Assembly: GCA_910577655.1 (NCBI GenBank)
Contig: CAJTOW010000156.1
Location: 1 to 7,841 of the forward strand
Source of the DNA: an uncultured Lachnospiraceae bacterium
Lineage (GTDB): Bacteria; Bacillota; Clostridia; Lachnospirales; Lachnospiraceae
Length of the DNA: 7,841 nt
Direction of reading: 5' to 3'
This document shows, piece after piece, positions 1 to 6,836 of this stretch. Numbering within the stretch: position 1 is the stretch's first letter; each line of letters starts with the position of its first letter. Position numbers and translations under genes: made by a program. A model generated the notes under the pieces. It was given only the letters and a program-made list of their open reading frames with translations, was not told the origin of the DNA and did no database searches.

Positions 1-113
1 TTGCCTACTTTCAGCATATTGACGAATATCCAGAATTTTTCAGAGGCACTCTAGTGGAAACTGACGGAGGATCATGTAAATCCCTGATCTTCCAAACTGC
101 GGGACGTACTTTT
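1..113. other. Intergenic region downstream of mnmG; rsmG start not present
   Basis: On the minus strand this stretch follows the mnmG stop codon. All three minus-strand frames contain a stop within it: TGA near 47-49, TAG near 54-56, and TGA at 11-13. No ATG with a convincing ribosome binding site opens a frame resembling the RsmG (GidB) methyltransferase, which frequently follows mnmG in Firmicutes. The only late ATG is at 15-17, runs off the window after five codons, and lacks an obvious Shine-Dalgarno. Most of the region is occupied by a diverged copy of the segment also found at 2062-2151. Confidence 0.6.
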
Positions 114-117
114 TCAC
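25..117 (-). repeat. Diverged direct-repeat copy C (downstream of mnmG)
   Basis: Read on the minus strand, this segment resembles 2062-2151, upstream of mnmG. Shared blocks are GTSAAA at the start, a CCRCA block, then GGGATTT followed one base later by CATG (73-88 here, 2113-2127 there), then a GAGTG...CTGAA block (about 41-52). The distance from CATG to the CTGAA block is 32 bases here and 31 in the other copy. In one frame the start reads VKKYVPQFG..GIYM here, against VKGHLPHCG.GIFM in the other copy. This frame stops at TGA near 47-49 and the similarity then shifts frame, so the copy looks decayed. Its first three bases overlap the mnmG stop codon. Recognition was by eye only. Confidence 0.45.
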
Positions 118-2024
118 AGCCCCGATGATTCCTCAGAATCCCTTCCGCCCCTGCGCATCCTTTCCAAATGCACCAGCAGCACCGATATATCTGCCGGTGA
201 CACACCGGAGATTCTGGATGCCTGACCAATAGAAACCGGCTTTAGCTGGTTCAGCTTCTGCACCGCCTCCCGCCGGAGACTGTTCACCGTACTGTAATCA
301 AAATCCGGATCCAGCTTTTTGCCCTCCAGCTTCTTGAACTGGGCCACCTGCTGTTTCTGTCTCCGCAAATATCCGTCATATTTAATATTGATATTCACCT
401 GTTCTGCCGTATCTTCAGGAAGCCGGGGTCTGCCCGGATCAATCTCTGCCAGCATAAAATAATCCAGCTCCGGTCTGCGCACCAGCTCTGCCATAGTCAC
501 CCCATTTTTTAAAAGAGTACTTTCATGCCTTTCCAGAAATTCCTGCACCTGTGGACTGGCCCCTACATTCAGCTTCTCAAGCCTTTCCATCTCTGCGGTA
601 ATCTCCCGCTCCTTCTCCAACACCCGCCCATAAGCAGCATCATCCACCAGGCCGATCTCATGTCCAATAGCCCGCAGCCGCAGATCCGCATTGTCCTGCC
701 GCAGTAGCAGGCGGTACTCTGCCCTGGAGGTCATCATCCGGTAAGGCTCATGATTTTCCTTGGTCACCAGATCGTCGATCAACACACCGATATAAGCCTG
801 GGACCGGTCCAGCACAAAAGGCTCACGTCCCAGAATCTTCATAGCCGCATTGACTCCGGCCATGAATCCCTGAACTGCCGCCTCCTCATATCCGGAGCTG
901 CCATTGAACTGGCCTCCACTGAACAATCCCTTAATCTTCTTGAATTCCAGAGTCGGCTTCAGCTGCAATGAGTTAATGCAGTCATACTCAATAGCATAGG
1001 CATTCCGGACAATCCGCACATGCTCCAGCCCCGGCACTGTCCGGTACATGGCATACTGGACATCTTCCGGTAGAGAACTTGACATTCCGGCCAGATACAT
1101 TTCATTAGTATAAAGTCCCTCCGGCTCCACAAAAATCTGGTGCCGGTTCTTATCCGGGAATTTCACCACCTTATCCTCAATAGAAGGACAGTACCGTGGC
1201 CCGGTTCCCTCAATAGCTCCGGAAAATAGTGGAGAACGGTCCAGATTTTCACGGATAATCCGGTGAGTCTCCTCATTGGTGTAGGTAAGCCAGCAGGAAA
1301 CCTGTTCCTTCTGCACGGACTCAGGATCCGTGGAAAATGAAAACGGACATACCCGCTTATCTCCTGTCTGCTCTTCCATCCTGGAAAAATCGATGCTCCG
1401 CTTATCCACCCGGGCCGGAGTCCCTGTCTTGAACCGGAACATCTCGATCCCGTTGGCAATGAGAGAATCAGTAAGATGATTAGCCGCCTGAAGCCCATTG
1501 GGGCCAGTCGCATTGCTCACCTCCCCATAGATGCAGCGGGCTTTCAGATAAGTACCTGTGGCAAGAACTACCGCGCCGGCGTGATAGACCGCGCCAGAAT
1601 ACGTCTTCACACCCCTTATCTGTCCCTCCTCCACCAGAATCTCTGACACCTCCGCCTGACGGATAGTCAGATGATCTGTATTCTCCAGTGTCTGGCGCAT
1701 CTGGCGGCTATAATCCTGCTTGTCCGCCTGGGCACGCAGAGAATGCACTGCCGGACCCTTGGATTCATTGAGCATTTTGGACTGGATGAAGGTCTTGTCG
1801 ATATTTTTCCCCATCTCCCCGCCCAGGGCATCCAGCTCCCGGACCAGATGCCCTTTGGAGCTTCCCCCCACATTAGGATTGCAGGGCATCAGGGCTATGC
1901 TGTCGATACTGACAGTAAAACAAATGGTCTCCAGTCCCAGCCGCGCGCAAGCCAGCGCCGCCTCACACCCCGCATGTCCGGCACCGACAACCACAATATC
2001 ATAGGTTTCTTCCAAATATGGCAT
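114..2024 (-). CDS. mnmG: tRNA uridine-5-carboxymethylaminomethyl(34) synthesis enzyme MnmG (GidA)
   Basis: MnmG is the FAD-dependent partner of MnmE. Together they install the carboxymethylaminomethyl group at C5 of wobble uridine 34 in certain tRNAs, using methylenetetrahydrofolate, glycine (or ammonium) and FAD/NADH, in the cytoplasm. The 636-residue product is full length for the family. Visible signatures are the Rossmann FAD-binding GAGHAG at residues 14-19, the CNPNVGG block at 48-54 with a conserved Cys, RFKTGTPAR at 197-205, RYCPSIEDK around 277-285 with the second conserved Cys at 279, EYDCINSLQLKPTLE near 346-360, and the GQFNGSSGYEEAAVQG block near 371-386. The ATG at 2024 is preceded by an AAAGGAA-type site about 7 bases upstream and places the FAD motif at the usual distance from the N-terminus. 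Its partner mnmE lies upstream on the same strand, but the gap is 349 bases and holds a palindromic element. No frameshift or missing key residue was seen. Confidence 0.97.
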   Translation of the reverse strand: MPYLEETYDIVVVGAGHAGCEAALACARLGLETICFTVSIDSIALMPCNPNVGGSSKGHLVRELDALGGEMGKNIDKTFIQSKMLNESKGPAVHSLRAQADKQDYSRQMRQTLENTDHLTIRQAEVSEILVEEGQIRGVKTYSGAVYHAGAVVLATGTYLKARCIYGEVSNATGPNGLQAANHLTDSLIANGIEMFRFKTGTPARVDKRSIDFSRMEEQTGDKRVCPFSFSTDPESVQKEQVSCWLTYTNEETHRIIRENLDRSPLFSGAIEGTGPRYCPSIEDKVVKFPDKNRHQIFVEPEGLYTNEMYLAGMSSSLPEDVQYAMYRTVPGLEHVRIVRNAYAIEYDCINSLQLKPTLEFKKIKGLFSGGQFNGSSGYEEAAVQGFMAGVNAAMKILGREPFVLDRSQAYIGVLIDDLVTKENHEPYRMMTSRAEYRLLLRQDNADLRLRAIGHEIGLVDDAAYGRVLEKEREITAEMERLEKLNVGASPQVQEFLERHESTLLKNGVTMAELVRRPELDYFMLAEIDPGRPRLPEDTAEQVNINIKYDGYLRRQKQQVAQFKKLEGKKLDPDFDYSTVNSLRREAVQKLNQLKPVSIGQASRISGVSPADISVLLVHLERMRRGGRDSEESSGL

Positions 2025-2061
2025 ACAAAATTTCCTTTCCCTAATCTCATGAAATATATAC

Positions 2062-2151
2062 TTTTAATTCCCGTAACAATTCAGACACTCCCTGGACTGT
2101 TGCACATCTGCCCATGAAAATCCCTCCGCAATGTGGCAGATGTCCTTTGAC
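2062..2151 (-). repeat. Diverged direct-repeat copy B (upstream of mnmG)
   Basis: This is the best-preserved copy of the small segment also seen at 25-117 and partly at 3803-3850. Its minus-strand frame is open from a TGA near 2170 through GTC at 2149-2151 to a TGA near 2048. It reads through GIFMGRCATVQGVSELLREL with only an internal ATG (2114-2116), giving at most a 22-residue peptide from that codon. It has no clear ribosome binding site and no family that I can name with confidence. It could be a decayed gene end, a dispersed repeat that happens to be open, or a real short peptide. It lies immediately downstream of the palindrome. Confidence 0.5.
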
Positions 2152-2178
2152 CAGTACGTATTGGCACAGTCAGCACAG

Positions 2179-2344
2179 CTAGTACTCCGTACTGAAAACT
2201 CTTGTGTAAATATTTCGGTCTATTTTCCCGATTGCACAAGTCCAGAATACTCAGCGTAGCCCGCTACGCCTCCGTTTCTGAACTTGCACACTCGAAAAAA
2301 TATCCTCGAAAATTTACATAGGAACTTCAATTACGGAGTACTAG
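2179..2344. repeat. 166-bp imperfect palindrome, MITE-like or long-hairpin element
   Basis: The ends are a perfect 13-bp inverted repeat, CTAGTACTCCGTA at 2179-2191 and TACGGAGTACTAG at 2332-2344. The apex is GCGTAGC (2254-2260), CC, GCTACGC (2263-2269). Both the ends and the apex are centred on 2261.5. Comparing the left arm with the reverse complement of the right arm without gaps, a hand count gives about 57 matches in 83 positions. Several mismatches would be G-U pairs in a minus-strand transcript. No transposase is encoded. The structure fits a miniature inverted-repeat element or a REP-like long-hairpin repeat. Inserted between co-transcribed genes, it would fold in the mRNA. It has no T-tract at its end, so it is not an obvious intrinsic terminator. 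No target-site duplication longer than two bases is evident. Confidence 0.8.
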
Positions 2345-2373
2345 AGCGTGTCTGAACTTGCAACATTCCACAT

Positions 2374-3774
2374 TTACTTTCCCATACAAAATTTTCCGAA
2401 TATTTCATTTACCAGATCATCTTCCACCGCTTCCCCAATGATCAGCCCCAGATACTTGTATGCATCCATCAGATCAATAGTAAGAAAATCCTCCGGCATC
2501 CCACCCCGGATTCCGTCAATCACCATGTTAAGACTCCCAAGAGCTGCCTCCAGGGCAGCCTTATGCCGGACGCTGGTTATCATAACCTGGTCGTTGAAAT
2601 CAATGCTTCCTTTATAAAACATTTCTTCAATCGTCTTTTCCAGCTCCCCGATCCCGGTCTCCTCCCGCACCGAGACAGGGATTACCGGACACCCGGTTCC
2701 CATAGCAAGCTGCTCCTGGTCAACTACAAGCTTCAGATCTGTCTTATTCAGCAGCACCACTGCCTTCCGTCCCCGGATCAGTTCCATGATCTGTGCATCA
2801 TTCTCATCCAGGGGACAGGAGCCGTCTACCACATAGAGAATGAAATCTGCCTTGTCTGCCACCTCTCTGGCACGGGAGACACCTATTTGCTCCACCAGAT
2901 CATCCGTCTTCCGGATTCCCGCAGTATCCACAACATTCAGTGTAATACCTCTGAGAGATATCTGCGCCTCCAGGGTATCCCGCGTAGTTCCTGCTATGTC
3001 TGTAACTATGGCCCGCTCCTCCCCCAGAAGTGCATTCATAAGGGAAGACTTCCCTACATTAGGCTTGCCCAGAATAACAGTACGAACACCTTCGGAAATG
3101 ATCCTTCCATTGTCCGCGGAAGCAATCAGCTTCTCCAACTCCTGTACCAGCGGTTCCAGAACCTGCAGCAAAGCCTCCCCATAACCATCCAGGGAAATGT
3201 GCTCCGGATCATCCAGGGCAGATTCTATATAAGCAAGGTGATACAAAATATCCTCCCGCAGCTTTCCTATCTTCCCGGACACAGATCCCTTCAGCTGATT
3301 AACAGAACTCTCCATGGCATACCGGTTCCGGGACTGGATCAGCTCCATGACTGCTTCTGCCTGGGAAAGATCGATCCGTCCATTTAAAAAAGCACGCTTT
3401 GTGAATTCTCCCGGCTCCGCCGGTCTGGCCCCATACCGGATCACTGTCTCCAGGATCCTCTTCATCACCAGAACACCACCATGACAGTCAATCTCCACCG
3501 TATCCTCAGCCGTATAACTGTGGGGCCCCCGCATCACTATCACCAGAACTTCATCAATTACCTTTTCTCCATCCTGGATCATCCCATAATGAACCGTATG
3601 GGATGGCACCTCTGTCAGACGCTTTTCTGACCTTCCATCCTTGCCACCCCTGAAAATCCGGTCCACAATCATGCAGGCTTTACTCCCACTTACCCGCACA
3701 ATCCCAATCCCGGAATTACTCATAGCTGTGGCAATAGCAGCAATCGTATCTGAACTATATCTGTCCTCCATCAT
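2374..3774 (-). CDS. mnmE: tRNA modification GTPase MnmE (TrmE)
   Basis: MnmE is a K+-activated, dimerising GTPase that works with MnmG on wobble uridine 34 of tRNA. The 466-residue product matches the family length of about 450-460. The order is an N-terminal folate-binding domain (about 1-125), a helical domain interrupted by the G domain (about 220-385), and the C-terminal helical part. G-domain motifs are GKPNVGKSS at 236-244 (P-loop), TDIAGTTRD at 258-266 (G2 and K-loop), DTAG at 283-286, and NKTD at 343-346. The protein ends in FCMGK, keeping the catalytic Cys (463) of the family's usual FCIGK tail. The ATG at 3774 is followed by a second ATG, and GAGG lies 8 bases upstream. It follows the terminator after jag, so it probably has its own promoter. 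A TAGAAT-like -10 at 3855-3860 is possible but lacks a good -35. Confidence 0.97.
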   Translation of the reverse strand: MMEDRYSSDTIAAIATAMSNSGIGIVRVSGSKACMIVDRIFRGGKDGRSEKRLTEVPSHTVHYGMIQDGEKVIDEVLVIVMRGPHSYTAEDTVEIDCHGGVLVMKRILETVIRYGARPAEPGEFTKRAFLNGRIDLSQAEAVMELIQSRNRYAMESSVNQLKGSVSGKIGKLREDILYHLAYIESALDDPEHISLDGYGEALLQVLEPLVQELEKLIASADNGRIISEGVRTVILGKPNVGKSSLMNALLGEERAIVTDIAGTTRDTLEAQISLRGITLNVVDTAGIRKTDDLVEQIGVSRAREVADKADFILYVVDGSCPLDENDAQIMELIRGRKAVVLLNKTDLKLVVDQEQLAMGTGCPVIPVSVREETGIGELEKTIEEMFYKGSIDFNDQVMITSVRHKAALEAALGSLNMVIDGIRGGMPEDFLTIDLMDAYKYLGLIIGEAVEDDLVNEIFGKFCMGK

Positions 3775-3802
3775 TTTCCATTCCTCATAATCCGATGTTT
3801 TA

Positions 3803-3850
3803 TTAGCTTAAATCTCTCTGCAAGAATTCAGGCACCCTTTGAAGTGTCAT
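3803..3850 (-). repeat. Partial copy A of the VSELL-type repeat (upstream of mnmE)
   Basis: On the minus strand this is a 15-codon mini-frame from ATG 3848-3850 to TAA 3803-3805 reading MTLQRVPEFLQRDLS. It aligns with TVQGVSELLREL of the copy at 2062-2151, and the DNA shares GTG-CTGAATT-TT-C-G-GA-TTAA in the same order. No Shine-Dalgarno precedes the ATG, so translation is unlikely. It is interpreted as a fragment of the same dispersed sequence. The short length makes chance similarity possible. Confidence 0.35.
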
Positions 3851-3890
3851 AAATATTCTACCATTACTTTACCATCAAACATCCCATTTG

Positions 3891-3939
3891 TAAAACAAAA
3901 GGATATCTGGCAATGGATTATACCACTGCCAGATATCCT
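3891..3939 (-). terminator. Intrinsic terminator after jag
   Basis: A perfect 13-bp stem pairs AGGATATCTGGCA (3900-3912) with TGCCAGATATCCT (3927-3939). A further three pairs lie inside across one mismatch, with a six-base ATTATA loop. In the minus-strand transcript the stem is followed by TTTGTTTTA, a U-rich tail. No T-run follows the stem on the plus strand, so it acts for leftward transcription. It lies 87 bases beyond the jag stop and separates the rpmH-to-jag unit from mnmE-mnmG. Confidence 0.85.
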
Positions 3940-4026
3940 GATCAATAACTATTCACATCGGAAGGACACCTGATGCTCCTGTCCGGCTGGACCAGACAAG
4001 AAGATACGCCCTGTGAATATAACCAT

Positions 4027-5421
4027 TTACTCTGCAATCTCCGCCGCCGGACTCTCTACAGTCTTTTCTACAGCTTTTTCAATCACTTTATCTGTATCCT
4101 GCCCGCTGGCCCGGTCTTTATTCCTCTCCCCGTTCCTTACAGGCCTATCTCCATTCCGGTCCGGGTAACGGTCTCTCCGGGAATTATTATAGCGCCCTCT
4201 GCGCCCATCACCATAGCTGTCCCGCTTCAGGGAGATCACCACATGGCGGTAGGGATCCTCACCCTCGCTTCTGGTGACCACATACCGGTCATTCTGGAGA
4301 GCCGAATGGATGATCCGCCGCTCATAAGGATTCATTGGCTCTAAAGAAACCGGATGCTTCGTCCTCTTGACCTTGTAGGAAATATTCCTGGCCAGAGTTT
4401 CCAGAGTCTCTTTTCTTCTTTCCCGGTAATTCTCTGTATCAAGCTTTACTCTAAGATATCCTTCTGTATCCTTATTGACTACCAGGCTTACCAGATACTG
4501 AAGTGAATCCAGGGTCTGACCGCGTTTGCCGATAAGGATTCCCATATCTTCCCCGTTCATCATCACAAGCAGCTCGCCTTCCCCGGCATCAAATCTGGCT
4601 TCCAGAGAAACCTCCATCCCCATGGCACCGAATACCTGGTTCAGGAAATCTGTCGCATCCTTCTTGACCTTAGCTTCATCAACATGAAACTCTTTTTTCT
4701 CTTTCTTCTCAATAGGCTTCGCCTCTCTGGGCTCCTGGAACCTTCTTTTGTCTCCACGCTCATTTCCACCGCGCTCCCCACGGTCGAATCTCTCTCCGCG
4801 CTCACTTCCACCGCGCTCCCCACGGTCGAATCTCTCTCCGCGCTCACTTCCACCGCGATTTCCACGGTCGAACCTTTCTCCGTGCCCACCGCGTTCTCCA
4901 CGGTCGAATCTCTCTCCGCGCTCATGCCCACTGCGGTTTCCACGGTCAAATCTCTCTTTGCGGTCTGTTCTTTCACCACGGTCATTTGCATTACAGTCAC
5001 TGTGGTCTGTCCGGCCGCTCTCCAACTTCTCAGAATGCTTCACCGCACCGTCATAAGCCTTTTCCCCTTCTTTCTGGAGCGGCTTTTTCTCAAACTGCTT
5101 TTTATCGTTTCTATCAGAAGATCTGCTCTCCTGCTCTTTCCTTGTCTCAGGCTTTTCCTGCTTCTGGGCCTGCTTTTCCTTCTCCGCTGCTTTCTGGGCT
5201 GCCTTTGCAGCCTCCTGAGCCTGCTTTTTAAGGTTTCTCTCTTCCTCCTCGCTCATTATCCGCGCACGGATAATACATGGTTTTGCAAATAACCCAAGAA
5301 TACCAGGGCTTTCCTTCTGGACAACTTCATAATGGAGATGCTCACTGGTAGTCTGCAGCTCAATCAGCGCCTTGGTGATCGCTTCATCAAGGGTTTTCTC
5401 AGAAATGGTAATCATGTCCAC
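4027..5421 (-). CDS. jag: RNA-binding cell-elongation regulator Jag/EloR (KhpB)
   Basis: Jag/KhpB is a cytoplasmic KH-R3H RNA-binding protein, encoded beside yidC in Firmicutes and linked in streptococci to control of cell elongation with KhpA. Counting from the GTG start (464 residues), the order is a Jag-N domain (about 1-55), a charged Ala/Lys/Glu/Gln-rich, probably helical linker (about 56-95), an Arg/Gly-rich tandem-repeat segment (about 156-224), a KH domain with GKRG at 298-301, an R3H domain with Arg368 and His372 in the RxxxH motif, and a basic Arg/Asn/Gly tail. Many homologues are only about 200-300 residues, and the excess is the linker and tail. The start is GTG at 5421: AGGAGGT at 5428-5434 is 7 bases from it, against 1 base from the in-frame ATG at 5427 and 13 from the ATG at 5415. 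The resulting N-terminus MDMITISEKTLDEAI looks family-like. Confidence 0.93.
   Translation of the reverse strand: MDMITISEKTLDEAITKALIELQTTSEHLHYEVVQKESPGILGLFAKPCIIRARIMSEEEERNLKKQAQEAAKAAQKAAEKEKQAQKQEKPETRKEQESRSSDRNDKKQFEKKPLQKEGEKAYDGAVKHSEKLESGRTDHSDCNANDRGERTDRKERFDRGNRSGHERGERFDRGERGGHGERFDRGNRGGSERGERFDRGERGGSERGERFDRGERGGNERGDKRRFQEPREAKPIEKKEKKEFHVDEAKVKKDATDFLNQVFGAMGMEVSLEARFDAGEGELLVMMNGEDMGILIGKRGQTLDSLQYLVSLVVNKDTEGYLRVKLDTENYRERRKETLETLARNISYKVKRTKHPVSLEPMNPYERRIIHSALQNDRYVVTRSEGEDPYRHVVISLKRDSYGDGRRGRYNNSRRDRYPDRNGDRPVRNGERNKDRASGQDTDKVIEKAVEKTVESPAAEIAE
4766..4969 (-). repeat. 42-bp in-frame tandem repeat encoding Arg/Gly-rich linker of Jag
   Basis: Units begin at 4766, 4808, 4850, 4886 and 4928, spaced 42, 42, 36 and 42 bases apart. 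All spacings are multiples of three. Each encodes a variant of the 14-residue ERGERFDRGERGGS, and the 36-base unit lacks two residues. The 4766 and 4808 units are nearly identical at the DNA level, suggesting recent expansion, while the later ones are diverged. The peptide is RGG-like, strongly charged and low in complexity, as expected for a disordered RNA-binding linker. Confidence 0.9.
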
Positions 5422-5427
5422 GACCAT

Positions 5428-5434
5428 ACCTCCT
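5428..5434 (-). promoter_or_regulatory. Ribosome binding site deciding the jag start
   Basis: The minus strand reads AGGAGGT, a perfect Shine-Dalgarno. It abuts the ATG at 5427, which is too close for efficient initiation, and suits the GTG at 5421, two codons further in. This makes the GTG the better start. Confidence 0.7.
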
Positions 5435-5519
5435 GTTTATTATTATAACTATTCAGTATCCCTACATGCTATTACACTATCTTATATTCATTACACAGGT
5501 ACTAAGATCTGCCAGATAT

Positions 5520-6830
5520 TCATTTGTTATTATGCTTCTCATTATATTTCGCAACCATATTTGCCTTGGCCGCCAGACTTCCGGGCTTCGCATTCTGGTT
5601 GTAATAGGCATTGGATTCCTTCACCTGCTCTCTGGTCCGCTCTATCTTGTCGGCAAGAGCCTTCTCTTCCTTCTCAGCCGCGGCCTGCATGTTCTTCAGG
5701 CTCATACTGGCATTCTGGTTAATCTTCTGGGGAGGAAGCCCCTTTTTGGCACGTTTGGCATTGGCCTTCTCCACATTCTGGCGGATCATTTCATCCAGAT
5801 CTACCTTATTCAGATATACGTTGATAACCACCTGCTGGACGATCATGAAAAAGCTGCTGGCCACCCAGTAAAGGCCTACGGCTGTTGGGAATGTAAAGCA
5901 GAAAAATACAGACATCAGTGGCATGGTTACATTCATCTGCTTCATCATCTGGGCGCCCGGTGCATCCGGATCCTGGTTCTGGTTGGCTGTCATCAGCTTA
6001 GTGCTGTACCACTGACACAAGCCTGCGGCAATGGGAATCAGCCAGGCCAGATTCGGGATAAAGGAGCCTGTCCAGGGTCGGTTCGTCAGGTTCATACCCA
6101 GAAATGAGTTCATACTCTCGATTGCGGCAGCATTTTCATTGATAACAGAAGCTGCACCTGGGAACTGGTTTGCAAGCTCAGACCACTGGGCCGGATTCAG
6201 CTTGTAAAGAATATCTACCATCTTGTTGCCCAGGGCTTCCCCAGATACTCCGGTCAGATCACCGATGGGATTGACCCCGGTAAGGGCCACCTGATTGTCC
6301 GTGGCAAACTGCAGAAGCCTGTCCGCCGCGCCCTCAGGGATGGAAGCTGCATCTGTGATCCCGGTGATGGCGTAAACTACATTCATAAAATATGCCTTCA
6401 CCGAGCTTACATAAGCAGGAATGTTATAGATAATGCGGTACAGCGCGAACAGGATGGGCATCTGGATGATCAGCTGTAAGCAGCCGCCTGTCATGGAAGT
6501 ACCATACTTTTCGTAGACAGCCTTTGTCTCCACATTCATCCTCATCATGGAGTCATTGTCTGTCTTTCCTCTATATTTGTTCTGAATTGCCTGAATTTCC
6601 GGCTGCATGACTGCCATCAGCTTAGAAGATTTCTGCTGCTTGATGGTCAGCGGAAACAGAATAAGTTTCACCACCAGAGTAAATAAAATAATACAGAGCC
6701 CAATATTCAGCACGCCAAATGTCTGAGTAAAACGGAATAACATATCCATGATAAATCCAAGGATATCTGCTACCGGGCCAAACGTAAAGAAATCTCGGGA
6801 TTTCGTGGCCACAAAAAACGTCAAGTTCAA
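5520..6830 (-). CDS. yidC: Membrane protein insertase YidC (Oxa1/SpoIIIJ family)
   Basis: YidC inserts and folds membrane proteins, alone or with SecYEG. The 436-residue product has the Gram-positive layout. TM1 (about 36-61) carries the conserved positive charge as Lys55 in VVKLILFPLT. A cytoplasmic hairpin (about 62-112) follows, then TM2 (about 115-139), a large extracytoplasmic stretch (about 140-255), TM3 (about 256-279), and TM4-TM5 (about 303-340). A charged Lys/Glu/Asn-rich cytoplasmic tail (about 341-436) may contact ribosomes. The region between TM2 and TM3 is long compared with Bacillus SpoIIIJ. No signal peptide or lipobox Cys is present, unlike the lipoprotein form in Bacillus. 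The start is TTG at 6830, because AGGAGGT lies 7 bases upstream and no suitable ATG occurs earlier; the next in-frame ATG is at codon 28, close to TM1. It lies 19 bases after yidD. Confidence 0.95.
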   Translation of the reverse strand: MNLTFFVATKSRDFFTFGPVADILGFIMDMLFRFTQTFGVLNIGLCIILFTLVVKLILFPLTIKQQKSSKLMAVMQPEIQAIQNKYRGKTDNDSMMRMNVETKAVYEKYGTSMTGGCLQLIIQMPILFALYRIIYNIPAYVSSVKAYFMNVVYAITGITDAASIPEGAADRLLQFATDNQVALTGVNPIGDLTGVSGEALGNKMVDILYKLNPAQWSELANQFPGAASVINENAAAIESMNSFLGMNLTNRPWTGSFIPNLAWLIPIAAGLCQWYSTKLMTANQNQDPDAPGAQMMKQMNVTMPLMSVFFCFTFPTAVGLYWVASSFFMIVQQVVINVYLNKVDLDEMIRQNVEKANAKRAKKGLPPQKINQNASMSLKNMQAAAEKEEKALADKIERTREQVKESNAYYNQNAKPGSLAAKANMVAKYNEKHNNK

Positions 6831-6836
6831 TCTGTT

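Larger units (their letters stand above)
2025..2373. other. Long spacer between mnmE and mnmG
   Basis: mnmE and mnmG are usually close together, but here 349 bases separate them. Reading leftward from the mnmE stop, the spacer holds a short segment (2345-2373) resembling the VSELL repeat in inverted orientation, the 166-bp palindrome (2179-2344), 27 bases of unassigned sequence, the repeat copy at 2062-2151, and the mnmG ribosome binding site just above 2024. A 9-bp inverted repeat (ACATCTGCC 2104-2112, GGCAGATGT 2135-2143) with a 22-base loop lies within the repeat copy. No convincing sigma-A promoter was found for mnmG, although AT-rich TATATA-like sequence occurs near 2050-2058. Confidence 0.8.

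Noticed and set aside
11..229. Minus-strand frame overlapping the mnmG end
   Set aside because: It starts inside mnmG in another frame, has no ribosome binding site, and is unlike RsmG. Only its last part overlaps the repeat-like segment.
2179..2344. Palindrome as an intrinsic terminator for mnmE
   Set aside because: Neither end is followed by a T-run in the direction of transcription, and the length and symmetry exceed those of a terminator. Some effect on transcription cannot be excluded.
2563..3387. Long plus-strand open frame of 274 codons antisense to mnmE
   Set aside because: It lies wholly inside mnmE, which has every GTPase motif. The antisense translation has no recognisable domain and no ribosome binding site.
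4766..4969. CRISPR-like periodic repeat
   Set aside because: The units are contiguous without spacers, all spacings are multiples of three, and they encode a coherent Arg/Gly peptide inside jag.
4684..5292. Plus-strand open frame with hydrophobic Leu/Phe/Ser-rich repeats opposite jag
   Set aside because: It is the mirror of the Lys/Glu/Arg-rich jag linker. The repetitive hydrophobic residues follow from the complementary codons.
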